Source: Platycnemis pennipes (Eukaryota; Arthropoda; Insecta; Odonata; Platycnemididae). Taken from it: a DNA stretch of 64,000 nucleotides. Where the stretch lies: the NCBI GenBank assembly GCA_933228895.1, contig OW121857.1, positions 1,240,001 through 1,304,000 of the forward strand, read 5' to 3'. Made by a program: the position numbers and the translations under genes. Positions 11,945 through 22,402 of the stretch are shown here, piece by piece (within the stretch, counting starts at the first letter, position 1; the number at the start of each line of letters is the position of its first letter). Under the pieces are notes generated by a model. It was not told the origin of the DNA and ran no database searches. It saw only the letters and a program-made list of their open reading frames with translations.

Positions 11945-14640
11945 ACCTCTATATACCGGTTTTACCGTATACAGAAAGGATAGAGTGAACAGAAACGGAG
12001 GAGGAGTATTCATAGCTGTGAAGGACCCGTATGTCAGTAGAAGAGAACTTATTTCAGAGCGAAATGTAGAAAGTATTTGGTGTTCCGTTAAAAGTATAAG
12101 TAGTAACGCAAAAAATATATATGTAGGTGCATATTACAGGCCACCGGACGCAGACGTCAATTCTATAATGGAGCTAGAGTCAGAGATACGCACATTACTT
12201 TCTGGGAAGAATGATAGAGGAATAATAGTAGGCGGAGATTTCAATTCCCTTCGATAGACTGGAATACGTGTAGTTTCATTACAGGAGGTAAGGATAAGGA
12301 ACTCTGCGAATCACTGTTGAACACCTTTACGTCACATTCTTTATAACAGCTAGTAACAAAACCGACCAGGGGAAACAACATTCTAGACTTATTAGCAACA
12401 AATATACCCGAAAGAGTTCTAAATACAGTTACAGACATAGGAATTAGTGATCATAAAATAGTGCATGCGAAATTTATTGTAGGCGTTGAAAGACATTATA
12501 AACCAAGGAGGGGGGTATACTTATTTGGCAAGGTTAATTACGACGGTATGAAAGAGGAATTAAGGGAATCGTTTAATGTATTTAGCGAACAAAGCAAAGG
12601 ATTAGATACAGAGGATTCGTGGAGAGAATTTCTTGAGGTCACCCGTAAAGCAGTTAATAAATATATACCAAGTAAATTCATTAGTGATAATACAGAGCCA
12701 AGGTGGTTTAACGCGGAGGTTAGGAAATCACTAAAGCGACAAAGTATATGCCACGCTAGGATGAAAAATGCAGGACGGGGTCTATCGGTAGAGGAAAAAA
12801 ATGAGTTGGATAAAAAATATAAAAAATCGAGAGCATTAGCAAGGAAATCATGTCGGAAAGCGTTATCACATTTAGAGAGCAAGATGTTAGGAGAATATTT
12901 GGTTAAGAATCCTAAAGCGTTTTGGCCATATGTGAGAGAGCTTCAGGGAAATAGGTCCACAGTGCACACACTAAAAAACGATAAAGGAATTAGAGTTACC
13001 AGCAGTGTAGAAAAAGCCAATACTTTAAACAATTCTTCCAAAGCGTATTCAACTCATCGTCACACAAGGCAGTGGAACCACCGCCGAACACTTTCAGTGA
13101 GCAAAAGCCCGAAATAAAAATTTCATGTCGCGGAATAGAGCAGAAGTTAAAAAACATAAGTAAAAACAAATCACCAGGTCCCGATCAAATTCCTTCCAGA
13201 GTATATAAAACATTAGCTCCAGAAATAGCCCCCTATCTAGAAATAATATTCAATAAAACACTAAAGAACCACACAGTACCCAAAGATTGGAAAGTAGCTA
13301 ACATTACACCTATATTTAAAAGCGGTGATAGGGAAGAACCTAGTAACTACAGACCCATTTCACTCACGTCAATCTCTTGTAAGATATTTGAGCACATTGT
13401 AGTCAGTTCGATCATGGGGCATTTGGATAGTCAGGGATTACTCATAAACAGCCAACATGGGTTCCGGAAAGGTAGATCTTGCGAGACACAATTAGCTTTA
13501 TTCGTACACGATATTTTAGTCTACGGCGAAAACAGTACTGAAGTTGATGCGATATTTTTAGATTTTAAAAGGGCATTCGATAAAGTTCCTCATGATAAAT
13601 TAATCTTGAAGTTAGAGAGTTTTGGTATAAATAAAGACGTTGTGTGTTGGGTAAGTGAATTCTTAAGTGGACGAGAGCAGAGGGTTGTCATAGATGGTAT
13701 CATGTCGGACACAATCGAAGTCACATCCGGAGTTCCCCAGGGTAGCGTAGTAAGTCCGCTCCTATTTCTTCTATACATTAACGATTTGGGCACCGTAGTT
13801 AGTAGTAAGCTTAGACTCTTTGCAGAAGATGCGGTAGTGTATAGGGGTATATCAAAAGAAGAAGACAGGAAAACGCATTAAATATTTCGCGAAATAGCCG
13901 TAGCATATACCAGATCGATTGCTTAAAAGGAAACAAGTAGTCACAACGAACCTACAAAATCCCGTATTCCACAATTATAGCCTTGGCGTTTAGAGCGATT
14001 TCTCGATAGAAAATCTGCAAGAGCCGAACAATAGACAAGGGATAGTTTAACCGATAGACTTCTAAGTTAACTAAAACTGGAGAGAACTTGCTGACCGCTA
14101 TTTCATGCCCCCATTTATGAGGCCTTCGATTGCCAGGTGGTGACTGGCGGAAGTTCACTAGTTAGGCCCCACCTTGAGTATGCAGCAAGTGTATGGGATC
14201 CTAATGAATTAGGTTTGATCAGAGAACTAGACAGTGTGCAGCGTAGAGCAGCTAGGTTCGCTAAAAGATGTTACGATAGGTTGAGTAGCGTTTCAGAATT
14301 AATACAAGAATTAGGGTGGGAATCATTATCAGAGCGTAGGTTAAAGTACAGATTAAATCTATTAGAGAAATTTCAATCGAATAGCTTTACTGAAGATGTT
14401 AGGCACATATTAAAAACACCAGCGTATTATGCTATATTCGATCAGCCAAATAAGATTAGAGAGATAGATTGTCGTACCGATAGATTCAAAATGGCATTTT
14501 TCCCCCGTACTATAAGAGAACAGAATAGGCAGCAGAGGAAAGGGATAGGTAGGGGAAATATTTTAGAGTATTCTGTAGTGCCACTCTGCCTCTGCCCCTG
14601 CCACTCACCCTCGCGGTGGCTTGCAGGGTATCGTGTAGAT
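11945..14640 (+). mobile_element. Non-LTR retrotransposon copy A, 5'-truncated and broken
   Basis: A CR1/Jockey-like LINE reading endonuclease, linker, RT and C-terminal region. Visible in order: the endonuclease end GGGVFIAVKDPYVSRR, YRPPDADVN and GGDFN (to 12255); a frameshift at GGDFN; a stop near 12342; then NILDLLATN and SDHKIVHAKF (12360-12480). The linker (12461-13030) is followed by a frameshift near 13035. RT motifs follow at 13153-13880: KSPGPDQIPSRV, YRPISLTSISCK, QHGFRKGRSCE, FLDFKRAFDKV and SGVPQGSVVSPLLF. The catalytic motif reads FAED at 13819-13830 instead of FADD. The frame stops at 13881; about 255 bp of foreign-looking sequence replaces the thumb, and the C-terminal part resumes at 14150. 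The tail (14595-14640) ends in TCGTGTAGAT. Clearly dead. Confidence 0.88.
13882..14136. other. Unexplained 255-bp block inside LINE copy A
   Basis: It replaces roughly 100 codons that should link the RT catalytic motif to the C-terminal domain. All plus frames have stops. A minus ORF (13952-14158) has no motif. No inverted repeats or target duplication were recognised at its edges. Confidence 0.45.
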
Positions 14641-14697
14641 CCTGCCCATATCAATGTAACAGATCTTTGGGCAAATAAAGACAATAATAATAACTCC
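14641..14697 (+). repeat. Non-LTR tail with (AAT)n, GGGCAAATAAAGAC type
   Basis: A short 3'-end-like sequence containing CTTTGGGCAAATAAAGAC and then an AAT microsatellite. It recurs at 23457-23515 (minus) and 26196-26258 (plus, longer AAT run). A related GGGCAAATAAGTAC plus ATT tail ends the minus-strand LINE at 53674. It looks like the 3' end of a second LINE or SINE family. Confidence 0.6.
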
Positions 14698-15549
14698 TAT
14701 TCCTTTTGTATATTAATGATATCCAAAAGGTGGTAAAAAGTAAGCTTCGTCTATTTGCCGATGACGCAGTAGTGTACAGGGAAATTCTATGCCCGAACGA
14801 TAAAGAATATTTAAATATTGACCTACAAGCAATTGAAACTTGGTGTGATACATGGCAGTTAGAATTAAACTTTAAGAAATGTCTTGTAATGAATTTTTGG
14901 AAAAAGAATAGCTCTCCTCCTACCACTTACAAAATAAGTAATAATGAATTAACAAACGTGGAATCCATTAAATATCTTGGAATAAGACTGACAAATGATC
15001 TTTCCTGGGGTAAACACATTCGTGAAATAATGGGTCAAGCGAATCGCAAACTGGGTTTCATTAAAAGAGTATTGGGTAAATGTGACGATCATGTACGAGA
15101 AATCAGCTACTTTTCCCTTGTTAGACCTCATTTGGAATATGCTGCCAGTGTATGGGATCCCTACGAAATCGGTCTAAGTAATGAACTTGAACGTGTGCAG
15201 CGAAGATCGGCAAGATTTGTAAAGGGACGATACGATAATTATATTAGCGTAACCAGTCTATTAAATGAATTGAAATGGGAATCATTGTCAGATCGCAGGT
15301 TGAAATTTAGACTTAATCTCTTCCACAAATTCCAAGGCAATATTTTCAGTGATGATGTTAAAAATATTTTACGAACCCCAACTTACTATGGCAGACTGGA
15401 CCATAATCATAAAGTTAGAGAAATTGATTGCCGAACTGACCGATTCAAAATGTCCTTTTTCCCTCGCAAAATAAGAGATACGAATAACGGTAAATATGTC
15501 CTATCGGAGAGTAGCAATGAATAGCATTGGTAGTTGCATGTTGGTATGA
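14698..15549 (+). mobile_element. Non-LTR copy B, 5'-truncated at RT, interrupted by a DNA element
   Basis: An open frame of 272 codons (14706-15524) encodes only the second half of the LINE protein. It starts at YINDIQKVVKSKLRLFADD, runs through YLGIRLTNDLSWGKH and the C-terminal domain RPHLEYAASVWDPYEIGLSN, and ends in SESSNE. It is almost identical to the same part of the longer copy D (23840-25949). It begins exactly where an AAT tail ends. Its 3' UTR is cut at 15549 by the 15550-18399 element and resumes at 18400-18602. Lacking most of the RT palm, it cannot act alone. Confidence 0.85.
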
Positions 15550-16564
15550 CAGGGTGTCCACAAAAGTCAAAATATAAAATTCAAGCACAATTCAAGGTTT
15601 TCAAGGCTAAATTTATAAAAATTTGCAGGCTAATATATCCTGGTTCTTGTACGAGTCAAAAGTGATGTTTTTCAAGTTCTATGTAGAATATGGATTTTTT
15701 GTAGTTCAACCCATAGCATAATATAGATAAAGTAATTAAATAAGAAATAATTGATAAATTAAAGTAATTAAATATGTAGTTTTATTGGTAGTAAGAGACC
15801 TTCTTTGTTGGTTGGGAAAGATAAACTACTTTTTGATTGAACACCCTCTTTCTAAATTAGCATTTCCATGAGAAATTACAAATTCTTCTACAAGAGGAAC
15901 TTAAAGAACTCACTGGCTAAAGTCTTCAGCATTCAACCACTGTTCTTGGAATGATGATTTTCTACGTTAATATTTTTTCCCATGCTTTTCTATTTTAAGT
16001 CTCAAAGCCTCAATTTTCTGTTCACTCCGAATCAGAATGTAACATTTTTGTACCGGTAGACTATATAGAAAAAAGTGAAATCATAACAGTCTTTAGTATC
16101 CTACACCATCTTTTTCTAACAAACAGTAATGTAATAAAAATCCTAATTGAAGTAAGCGCATCCTGAATATATCTAACAAACATCAGCAATTAGATTTCTC
16201 AAAAATTATAGAAAAGTTTGTAAAAAATATATTGCAAAGCCTACCAGAAAGCCAACTTACATTGTACTTACAGTAAAGTATCCGATCACATCAAATTTGC
16301 AGTTAAAAGAAACATTATAAGTTCATTTTCATTAATAAAGGAATTATTTTCCAATTATTAATCAAATCCTTGAATACTTTCAAATTCTTTTTTAGAAACA
16401 AAAAAAAAATTTAATACGGCCAAGAGATCCCATTTATGGACTATCCAGGGATTCCATTTTTAAGACGAAAAAATTATTATAGAATATTTCAAGCTGCTAA
16501 ACTGGTAATTTTGCAATGTCTTATTTACAATAACCTTTGAAATGAAATTTGAGAATTTTCTACT

Positions 16565-16800
16565 CCTAAGAAGAGGTTGTGTAACTCTGATCTTGAAATG
16601 AAATTAGCCTTTCTTCATGCTACTATAAACAAAATTTAAAAAAAGTCTCGGATTTTCTCTCCAAATTGGCCTGGGTTTGCAAGAAAAAAGTAGAATGACA
16701 TGTGGGGAGAATGTATTCTCCAAAATCAGGTAAGCCGACAATAGCAGAGTGGGGTAGTGGACTGCAGGTAATGAAGTTCGATTCTTATCGCTGTTTAAAA
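16565..16800 (+). repeat. Partial copy of a composite repeat with tRNA-like segment
   Basis: GAGGTTGTGTAACTCTGATC at 16573 matches, in opposite orientation, the repeats at 17195-17513 and 17690-18020. It is followed by a tRNA-like stretch at 16741-16795 with an A-box-like TAGCAGAGTGGG and a B-box-like AAGTTCGATTCT. Suggests a SINE-like or composite repeat. Confidence 0.55.
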
Positions 16801-17082
16801 TTTTTCTTTCAGCCACTGAATCAAAAAGTTTATCATCCTCCATTTCCAACCTTTTTGTGTGGATACTGACTTTTTTGTACTTCTATCATTTAAACTACCT
16901 ACATTTACAAATGCGTCACTCAAAAATACATTGGAAAGTTAACATAATGATTACACGATTTAATTCTGCAATAAAAAAATTTTCCAATCCTTTCACTAAC
17001 GCCAAATTTTATCATTTTTTAAATTATAAATTCACATGAAATTTCTGATAATCTACTTTTTTTAACTGCCTACTTGCATTAC

Positions 17083-17109
17083 CCTAGGAATACAGCATGT
17101 ATTCCTAGG
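17083..17109. repeat. 27-bp palindrome CCTAGGAATACA-GCA-TGTATTCCTAGG
   Basis: Perfect 12-bp arms with a 3-base loop, directly beside the tRNA-like segment. It could form a hairpin; function unknown. Confidence 0.85.
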
Positions 17110-17180
17110 CAGTGTTAAGGATCGAACTCGTGATCTGCAGTACACTAGTCCTCATTTCTAACAACTACGCTATCATAGGT
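17107..17180 (-). repeat. tRNA-like (SINE-type) segment
   Basis: On the minus strand an A-box-like TAGCGTAGTTGT and a B-box-like GAGTTCGATCCTT are spaced as in a tRNA. It shares a short GGACT...TGCAG stretch with the copy at 16741. No proper acceptor stem was found, so it is a tRNA-derived relic, not a tRNA gene. Confidence 0.5.
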
Positions 17181-17194
17181 TCACGGGAATCTGG

Positions 17195-17513
17195 CTAATG
17201 TAGGCGACCCGCGTGATATTCGGCTTTATTTTTTTCTCGCGCATGCGGGCCTATGGAGAAAAAAGTCACGACGAGTATTTTTTTATTTTGTTTTTGTGGC
17301 TCGGAAAAAATCTTCTCATTTCGTGACCACGTTACACAACCTCTCCTTGTCAGTATCTAACATACGTACGTACATTCCATTCGCGGGGGGCATCGATCAC
17401 TAAGCCGAGAAATTTAATATCTCCGAACCGGATCCGAATTTTTACTGTCTTCGGATATGATTTCAACAGCGAATGAAATGAAAGACCCGTGAATCCAACC
17501 CGACCATCCTTAA
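17195..17513 (-). repeat. Dispersed repeat R, copy 1
   Basis: About 320 bp, directly repeated at 17690-18020 with clear but imperfect similarity. Shared blocks include AATGTAGGC..ACCCGCGTGA, TTTCGTGACC..GTTACACA, ACATTCCATTC.CGGGG and a GGATCC-rich end. Weaker matches occur in minus-to-plus comparison at 56335-56540 and 62910-63130. Confidence 0.7.
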
Positions 17514-17689
17514 TTTATTAATGGTACATTTGTAAATCTAATTTAAACAACAAAAGTATTATAAAGTGAGTATTCAGATGTAATGGTTTGAAATTTAAGA
17601 TGATAACATTTTAGATGCAATGACCGAAAGAAAAATTAAACTGCGATCCGGATCGAACTTAGCAAAGTAAACTAGTTCTCGTTGTCCGC

Positions 17690-18020
17690 CTGATCCCGGC
17701 GAATGTAGGCTACCCGCGTGACATCCTACGTAATTTTTCCCGCGATACCGGGGTAATGAGGAAAAGTCATATTTCTTTATTTTGCTTCTAGTTGCACGGG
17801 AACATCTTCATCTGATTTCGTGACCTGAGTTACACATCCTCTTCTTGTCAATATCTACCGCACCTACATTCCATTCACGGGGCACTTTGATCGCTAAGCC
17901 GCGAAAATTTAAAATCTACGATCCGGATCCGATTTTATACCGTGTCTTTGGATCCGAATCCGGAACCGAGTAAAATGAAAGATCCGTGGATCTTTGGATC
18001 CGATCCGGCCATCACTACAC
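17690..18020 (-). repeat. Dispersed repeat R, copy 2
   Basis: Second direct copy inside the 15550-18399 element. It ends in TTTGGATCCGATCCGGCCATC, the complement of the GGATGG..GGATTGGATCC motif of the Y blocks near 56345 and 62920. Confidence 0.7.
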
Positions 18021-18399
18021 GTTAGGCATATGTTTGCGTATCATGGGCTTAGTCGGATGTGCAAAGAATGAAACCAAAGGGCACTTTACGTGACCCTGAA
18101 GGCATCCGTTAGACAGTGGAACAGTTGAACGTCTCCGAACCACACAGCGCTGACGATTCATTGAGCCTAACTACTTTTCCGTCGTTTATTTATTCATTCC
18201 TACCAACGACAAATCCATATCTTAAAGTCATCTTTATTTATCCTATTTATAAAATAAGGATTTTTTGTCTTGAATTAAGAATTTTTAAAATTCCCGGCTC
18301 AGACCAGAAAATCACGAATAATCCACGAACAATTCCCTGCATTGAAAATTCACGAATAATTCCCGATTTTCCAGGTTTTCCCGGTCAGTGGACACCCTG

Positions 18400-18602
18400 T
18401 ATGAGTACTTAAAGCTAACCCTACTAACAGAATGTTTTTGCATGTTTTCTTTGCAATTTCTATCTTTTTTAAATAGTGTAGTTCTGACTACTATATTAAT
18501 ACTATTCCTTTTTTATGCATGATATGTAGTGCATGTTTGGTGAGCAATCACCCCCTGCCACACACCCTTGTGGTGGCTTGCAGGGTATTATGTAGATGTA
18601 GA
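18400..18602 (+). mobile_element. Remainder of LINE copy B 3' UTR and tail
   Basis: Continues copy B after the inserted element: TATGAGTACTTAAAGC, then GCATGATATGTAGTGCATG, then the tail CCCCTGCCACACACCC..GGTGGCTTGCAGGG and a short GTAGAT repeat. Co-linear with 25972-26182. Confidence 0.85.
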
Positions 18603-18840
18603 TGTTAATATGGTAGACTGGACCATAATCACAAAATTAGAGAAATTGATTGCCGAACTGACAGATTCAAAATGTCCTTTTTTCCTCGTACTATTGGAGA
18701 TATGAATAACGGTAAATGTATTTAGTACGAGTGTAGCAATGGATAACATTGGTAGCTGAATGTTGGTATAAGGACTTAAAGCTAACCCAACTAACAGCAT
18801 GTTTTTGCGCTTTGCTATTTTAATTTTAAATGACAAATTT
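18603..18840 (+). pseudogene. LINE C-terminal fragment
   Basis: Encodes GRLDHNHKIREIDCRTDRFK plus the following FFPRTI segment, then 3' UTR. No RT is present. Confidence 0.7.
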
Positions 18841-18852
18841 TATGCATTATAC

Positions 18853-19022
18853 GTACATCTACATCTACATAATACCCTGCAAGCCACCATAAAGGTGTGT
18901 GGCAGGGGGTGAACTCTCACCAAACATGCACTACATATCATGCATAAAAAAAGGATCAGTACTTGTATAGGTACTGTTTAAAGATAGTGCATGTTTGGTG
19001 AGAGTTCACCCCCTGCCACACA
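18853..19022. repeat. Head-to-head LINE tails forming a perfect 38-bp inverted repeat
   Basis: A minus-strand tail (18853-18984) meets a plus-strand tail fragment (18985-19022). The arms 18896-18933 and 18985-19022 are perfect reverse complements of 38 bp, separated by 51 bp. Confidence 0.88.
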
Positions 19023-19400
19023 GATGCTACCTTGTGAATCATTTGACATCGGATGGAACCGTGACGCCAACCGAATATTTTCTCATTCCTTCGGTGAGCA
19101 CGGCCATTTATTTCGGTGAATAACGTGACGGGAGAGTGGAGGCGAGCGCAACAGCGCATTGCAGTGCGCGCGCATGAGGAGAAAGGGGGGGGGGGGGACC
19201 CGAGAGGTGGTTTCCCGACGACTCGTCACCTCGTTCTGGAAAATTCCTGGAGGTGCTGACGTCAGCAGCAGCAGGCTGCGTATTGATCCGTCGGCCTCCG
19301 CCGCGTCATTGGTGTGGAGACCACAGGCGAAGACTATTTTGGAAGTGGAATGCTGCCCTGCGATATACGCGATCCCCTGCAAGCCCCCGCAGGGTGCTAG
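19023..19400. other. GC-rich block between LINE fragments
   Basis: GC-rich, with a run of G at about 19185-19198 and the degenerate tail CCCTGCAAGCCCCCGCAGGG near 19380. Several overlapping ORFs are open only because stops are rare in GC-rich DNA; none has a motif. Confidence 0.45.
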
Positions 19401-19439
19401 GCAGGCTACGAAGACCACTAAACATGCACTATTTCATGC

Positions 19440-19700
19440 AACAAGGGTACTACATCTACTTAATACCCCGCAAGGTGTGTGGCAGGGGGTGATTTCTCAC
19501 CAAACATGCACTACGAATAAAAAAAGAATCGTATTAATACACTAGTCAGAACTTCACTATTTACCAGATAAATAAGATTAGAGAGATAGATTGTCGTACC
19601 GATAGATTCAAAATGACATTTTCCCCCGTACTATAAGAGAACACAATAGGCAGCATAGCAAAGGGATAGGTAGGGGAAATATTTTAGAGTAGTCTGTAGT
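19440..19700. repeat. LINE tail (minus) followed by copy-A-type C-terminal fragment (plus)
   Basis: 19440-19560 is a minus-strand tail with a deletion in the GCAAGCCACC core. 19563-19700 on plus encodes KIREIDCRTDRFKM with CAGCATAGCAAAGGGATAGG, the copy A subfamily signature. Confidence 0.65.
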
Positions 19701-19889
19701 GCATGATGCATGTATTAACCCCTTATATACTATAGGTACTAACAATCTAGTCTAATCAATTCGATGGTAGGTTCTGCGCCTGCCATAGTTGTAACGGGTG
19801 ACGGGGACTCAGGGTTCCATCCAGAGAGCCTGAGAAACGGCTACCACATCCAAGGAAGGCAGCAGGCGCGCAAATTCTCACTCCCGGAA

Positions 19890-20199
19890 CGGGGAGGTAG
19901 TGATTCCCAATTTAATTCATTTAATAGACTGGTTACGATAATTAGGTTATCGTACTGTCCCTTTACAAATCTTGCCGAACTTCGCTGCACACGTTCAAGT
20001 TCGTTATTTAGACCGATTTCGTAGGGATCCAATAAACTGGAAGCATATTCCTAATGAGGTCTTACAAGGGAAAAGTAGCTGATTTCTCGCACATGATCGT
20101 CACATTTACCCAGTACTCATTTGACGAATCCCAGTTTACGATTCGCTTGACCCATTATTTCACGTATGTGTTTACCCCAGGAAAGATCATGTGTCAGTC
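19890..20199 (-). pseudogene. LINE C-terminal fragment
   Basis: Minus-strand reading shows DPYEIGLNNELERVQRSSAR and SLLNELNWESL, continuing upstream to the LSWGKH region. Broken by substitutions and cut at 20199 by another tail. Confidence 0.7.
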
Positions 20200-20204
20200 T
20201 TCTA

Positions 20205-20400
20205 CATCTATCTACATCTACATAATACCCTGCAAGCCACCACAAGGGTGTGTGGCAGGGGGTGATTGCTCACCAAACATGCATTACATATCATGCACAC
20301 AAAAGGATTAGTATTAATATAGTAGTGTAAACTACACTGTTTAAAAAGATAAAAATAGCGAAACAAACATGCAAAAACGTGCTGTTAGTAGGATAGCATA
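20205..20400 (-). repeat. LINE 3' tail and UTR
   Basis: TACATCTACATAATACCCTG tail followed by GTGTGTGGCAGGGGGTG and the 3' UTR as in copies C and D. Confidence 0.75.
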
Positions 20401-20424
20401 AAATGTAGACGCAATAGCACGATA

Positions 20425-20506
20425 AGGCAGAATAGTACCCTGCCTGCCCCTTCCCCTGCCACACACCCTTGTGGTGGCTTGTAGGGTATTACGTAGATGT
20501 AGATGA
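20425..20506 (+). repeat. LINE 3' tail
   Basis: CCCCTGCCACACACCCTTG..GGTGGCTTGTAGGG ending in GTAGATGTAGATG. Confidence 0.75.
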
Positions 20507-20940
20507 ATAGGACTCCCGCCCAGTTTCAACAACGCATATAGCCTCGCGGAAAGTTCCCCTATTTCTCGTGTCAGAGACGGCCTCTGGGAAGGTCGACGAC
20601 GCAAGAGGGGAAGTACATTTGGCAACGTTGCGTACGCCGCGACCTTCGGCCAGCTTTCCACGGCGAGGTTGGGCATCGGAGGGAGAGGAGGCTTCGGAGA
20701 AAAGAACTCGCCGAGGAGAGGGAGGGCAGCTGTTGCAGTCTTTGTTTCCCACGCATAACGGCTCAAGGATGGCCCATGCTTGCGCGTCCGGTCGGTGAGC
20801 AGGACATTCCGGCTGCTCGAGCCACGCAAACGAAGCCACCTTAGGCTGCGGAATATCGTCGGCGAACCGATAAGGGAATATTCCGTGAAAATTAATTCTA
20901 CGCGGGCTACAGAGTGCATGGGATGTTGGTAGGGACCTGT
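20507..20940. other. GC-rich unique block
   Basis: About 430 bp of GC-rich sequence between LINE tails. Long overlapping ORFs on both strands (for example minus 20341-20919) run into the LINE tail and have no motif, so they are treated as chance. Confidence 0.4.
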
Positions 20941-21059
20941 TATATCATCTACGAGATATAAATCTACATAATAAGATTAGTAATAATATACTAGTCTAAA
21001 CTTCACTATTAAAAAAGATTAAATAGTAAAGCAAGCATGCAAAAACGTGCTTTTTGTTG

Positions 21060-21390
21060 AGTTAGCATATCTACATCTACATAATACCCTGCAAGCCACC
21101 ATTAAGGTGTGTGGCAGAGGGTGAATTCTCACCAAACATTCACTATATATCATGTATAAAAAAGAATTACTATTTATATACTGATCTAAACTACACTATT
21201 TAAAAAAAAGATAAAATAGCTAAGCAAATATGCTGTTAGTAGGGTTAGCTTCAAGTCCTATACCAACATGCAGCTACCAATGTTATCCATTGCTACACCC
21301 GTACTGGATATATTTACCGATATTCATATCCCTAATTGTTCGAGGAAAAAAGCACATTTAAATCTGTCAATCATATCAGTAAAAGGTCCT
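21060..21390 (-). repeat. LINE tail, 3' UTR and C-terminal end
   Basis: Minus-strand tail at 21066-21130, then UTR, then a fragment ending in the region that encodes the FFPR..RDMN end of the LINE protein. Confidence 0.65.
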
Positions 21391-21399
21391 TATCCTCCT

Positions 21400-21455
21400 T
21401 ATCTACATCCACACGATACCCTGCAAGCCACCGCGAGGGTGTGTGGCAGGGGGTG
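21400..21455 (-). repeat. LINE tail, copy-A subtype
   Basis: ACACGATACCCTGCAAGCC..GCGAGGGTGTGTGGCAGGGG. The CACGATAC and CGCGAGGG variants match the tail of copy A. Confidence 0.7.
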
Positions 21456-21535
21456 AAGATAACCAAGCATACACTACCGACATGCAAACAAGCAACTAGA
21501 GGGTCTCATGCAAGCATACCAACAAGCATTTTGAA

Positions 21536-21835
21536 TGTCAGTTCGGCAATAAATTTCTCTAATTTTGAGATTATGGTGCAGTCTACCATAGTAAATTGGG
21601 GTTCGAAAAATATTTTTAATTTCATCGGTGAAAATATGGTATTGGAATTTAAGAGACTATGTCTAATTTCAACCTGCGATCTGACAATGATTCCCATTTT
21701 AATTAATTCAATACACGGGTTACGCGAATATAGTTATCATACCGTCCCTTCACAAATCTTGCCGATCTTCGCTACACACATCTACATCTACACGATACCC
21801 TGAAAGACAGCGCGAGGGTGTGTGGCAGGGGGTGA
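21536..21835 (-). repeat. LINE C-terminal fragment plus another copy-A-type tail
   Basis: 21536-21778 is a decayed minus-strand C-terminal fragment. 21779-21835 is a tail with CACGATACCCTG and GCGAGGGTG. Confidence 0.65.
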
Positions 21836-21949
21836 GGATAACCAAGCATGCACTACCGACATGCGAACAAGCAACTACAGGGACTCATGCAACTAGATTG
21901 TTAATAACTATAGTATATAAGGGATTAATACATGCATCATGTACTACAG

Positions 21950-22185
21950 ACTACTCTAAAATATTTCTCCTACTTATCCCTTTGCTATGCTGCCTTTTCT
22001 GTTCACTTATAGTACGGGGGAAAAATGCCATCTTGGATCTATCAGTAGGACAATCCATCTCTCTAATCTAATTCATCTGGTCGAATCTAGCATAATACGC
22101 TGGTGATTTTAATATATGCCTAACATCTTCAGTAAAGCTATCCGATTGAAACTTCTCTAATAGATTCTATAGGTTTATTCAATAG
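21950..22185 (-). pseudogene. Copy-A-type LINE C-terminal fragment
   Basis: On the minus strand it matches the 14370-14590 region of copy A, including the segment around DCPTDRSKMAFFPRTI and the DVRHILK region, with stops. Confidence 0.65.
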
Positions 22186-22402
22186 ATTATCGTACTATCC
22201 CTTTACAAATCGTGCCGATATTCGCTGCACACGTTCAAGTTCGTTATTTACACCGATTTCGTAGGGATCCCAAACATTGGCAGCATATTCCAAATGAGGT
22301 CCAACAAGGGAAAAGTTGCGTATTTCTCGTACACGATCGTCACATTTACCCAGTACTCTTTTAATGAAACCCAGTTTGCGATTCGCTTGACCCATTATTG
22401 CA
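22186..22402 (-). pseudogene. LINE fragment K, first half
   Basis: Minus-strand MGQANRKLGFIKRVLGKCDD through SLVGPHLEYAANVWDPYE. It stops abruptly where the tail of copy C begins. The same LINE sequence resumes at 23605, so copy C was inserted into this fragment. Confidence 0.75.

Larger units (their letters stand above)
15550..18399. mobile_element. 2,850-bp DNA element with CAGGGTGTCCAC ends and TATGA target duplication
   Basis: The left end CAGGGTGTCCAC (15550) and right end GTGGACACCCTG (18399) are perfect 12-bp inverted repeats. The 5-bp sequence TATGA is duplicated on both sides (15545-15549 and 18400-18404). The empty site is visible in related LINE copies (near 22602-22610 on the minus strand and 25969-25980), where GGTATGAGTACTT is uninterrupted. 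The interior has no transposase ORF; it is AT-rich and carries repeats with tRNA-like segments. Near the right end it reads TTCCCGATTTTCCAGGTTTTCC. It is probably non-autonomous. A 5-bp duplication with CAGGG ends does not match a superfamily I can name with confidence. Confidence 0.9.

Noticed and set aside
12538..12882. Minus-strand ORF of 114 codons
   Set aside because: Antisense shadow of the LINE copy A linker region.
16741..16795. Possible tRNA gene
   Set aside because: A- and B-box-like sequences are present but there is no paired acceptor stem; same for 17107-17180, 26597-26692 and 34060-34135. Treated as SINE-type relics.
19083..19545. ORFs of 111 and 128 codons on both strands
   Set aside because: GC-rich block with few stops; frames run into LINE tails and show no domain.
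20341..20919. Minus-strand ORF of 192 codons
   Set aside because: Its C-terminal part is LINE tail read in antisense; the rest is GC-rich without a motif.
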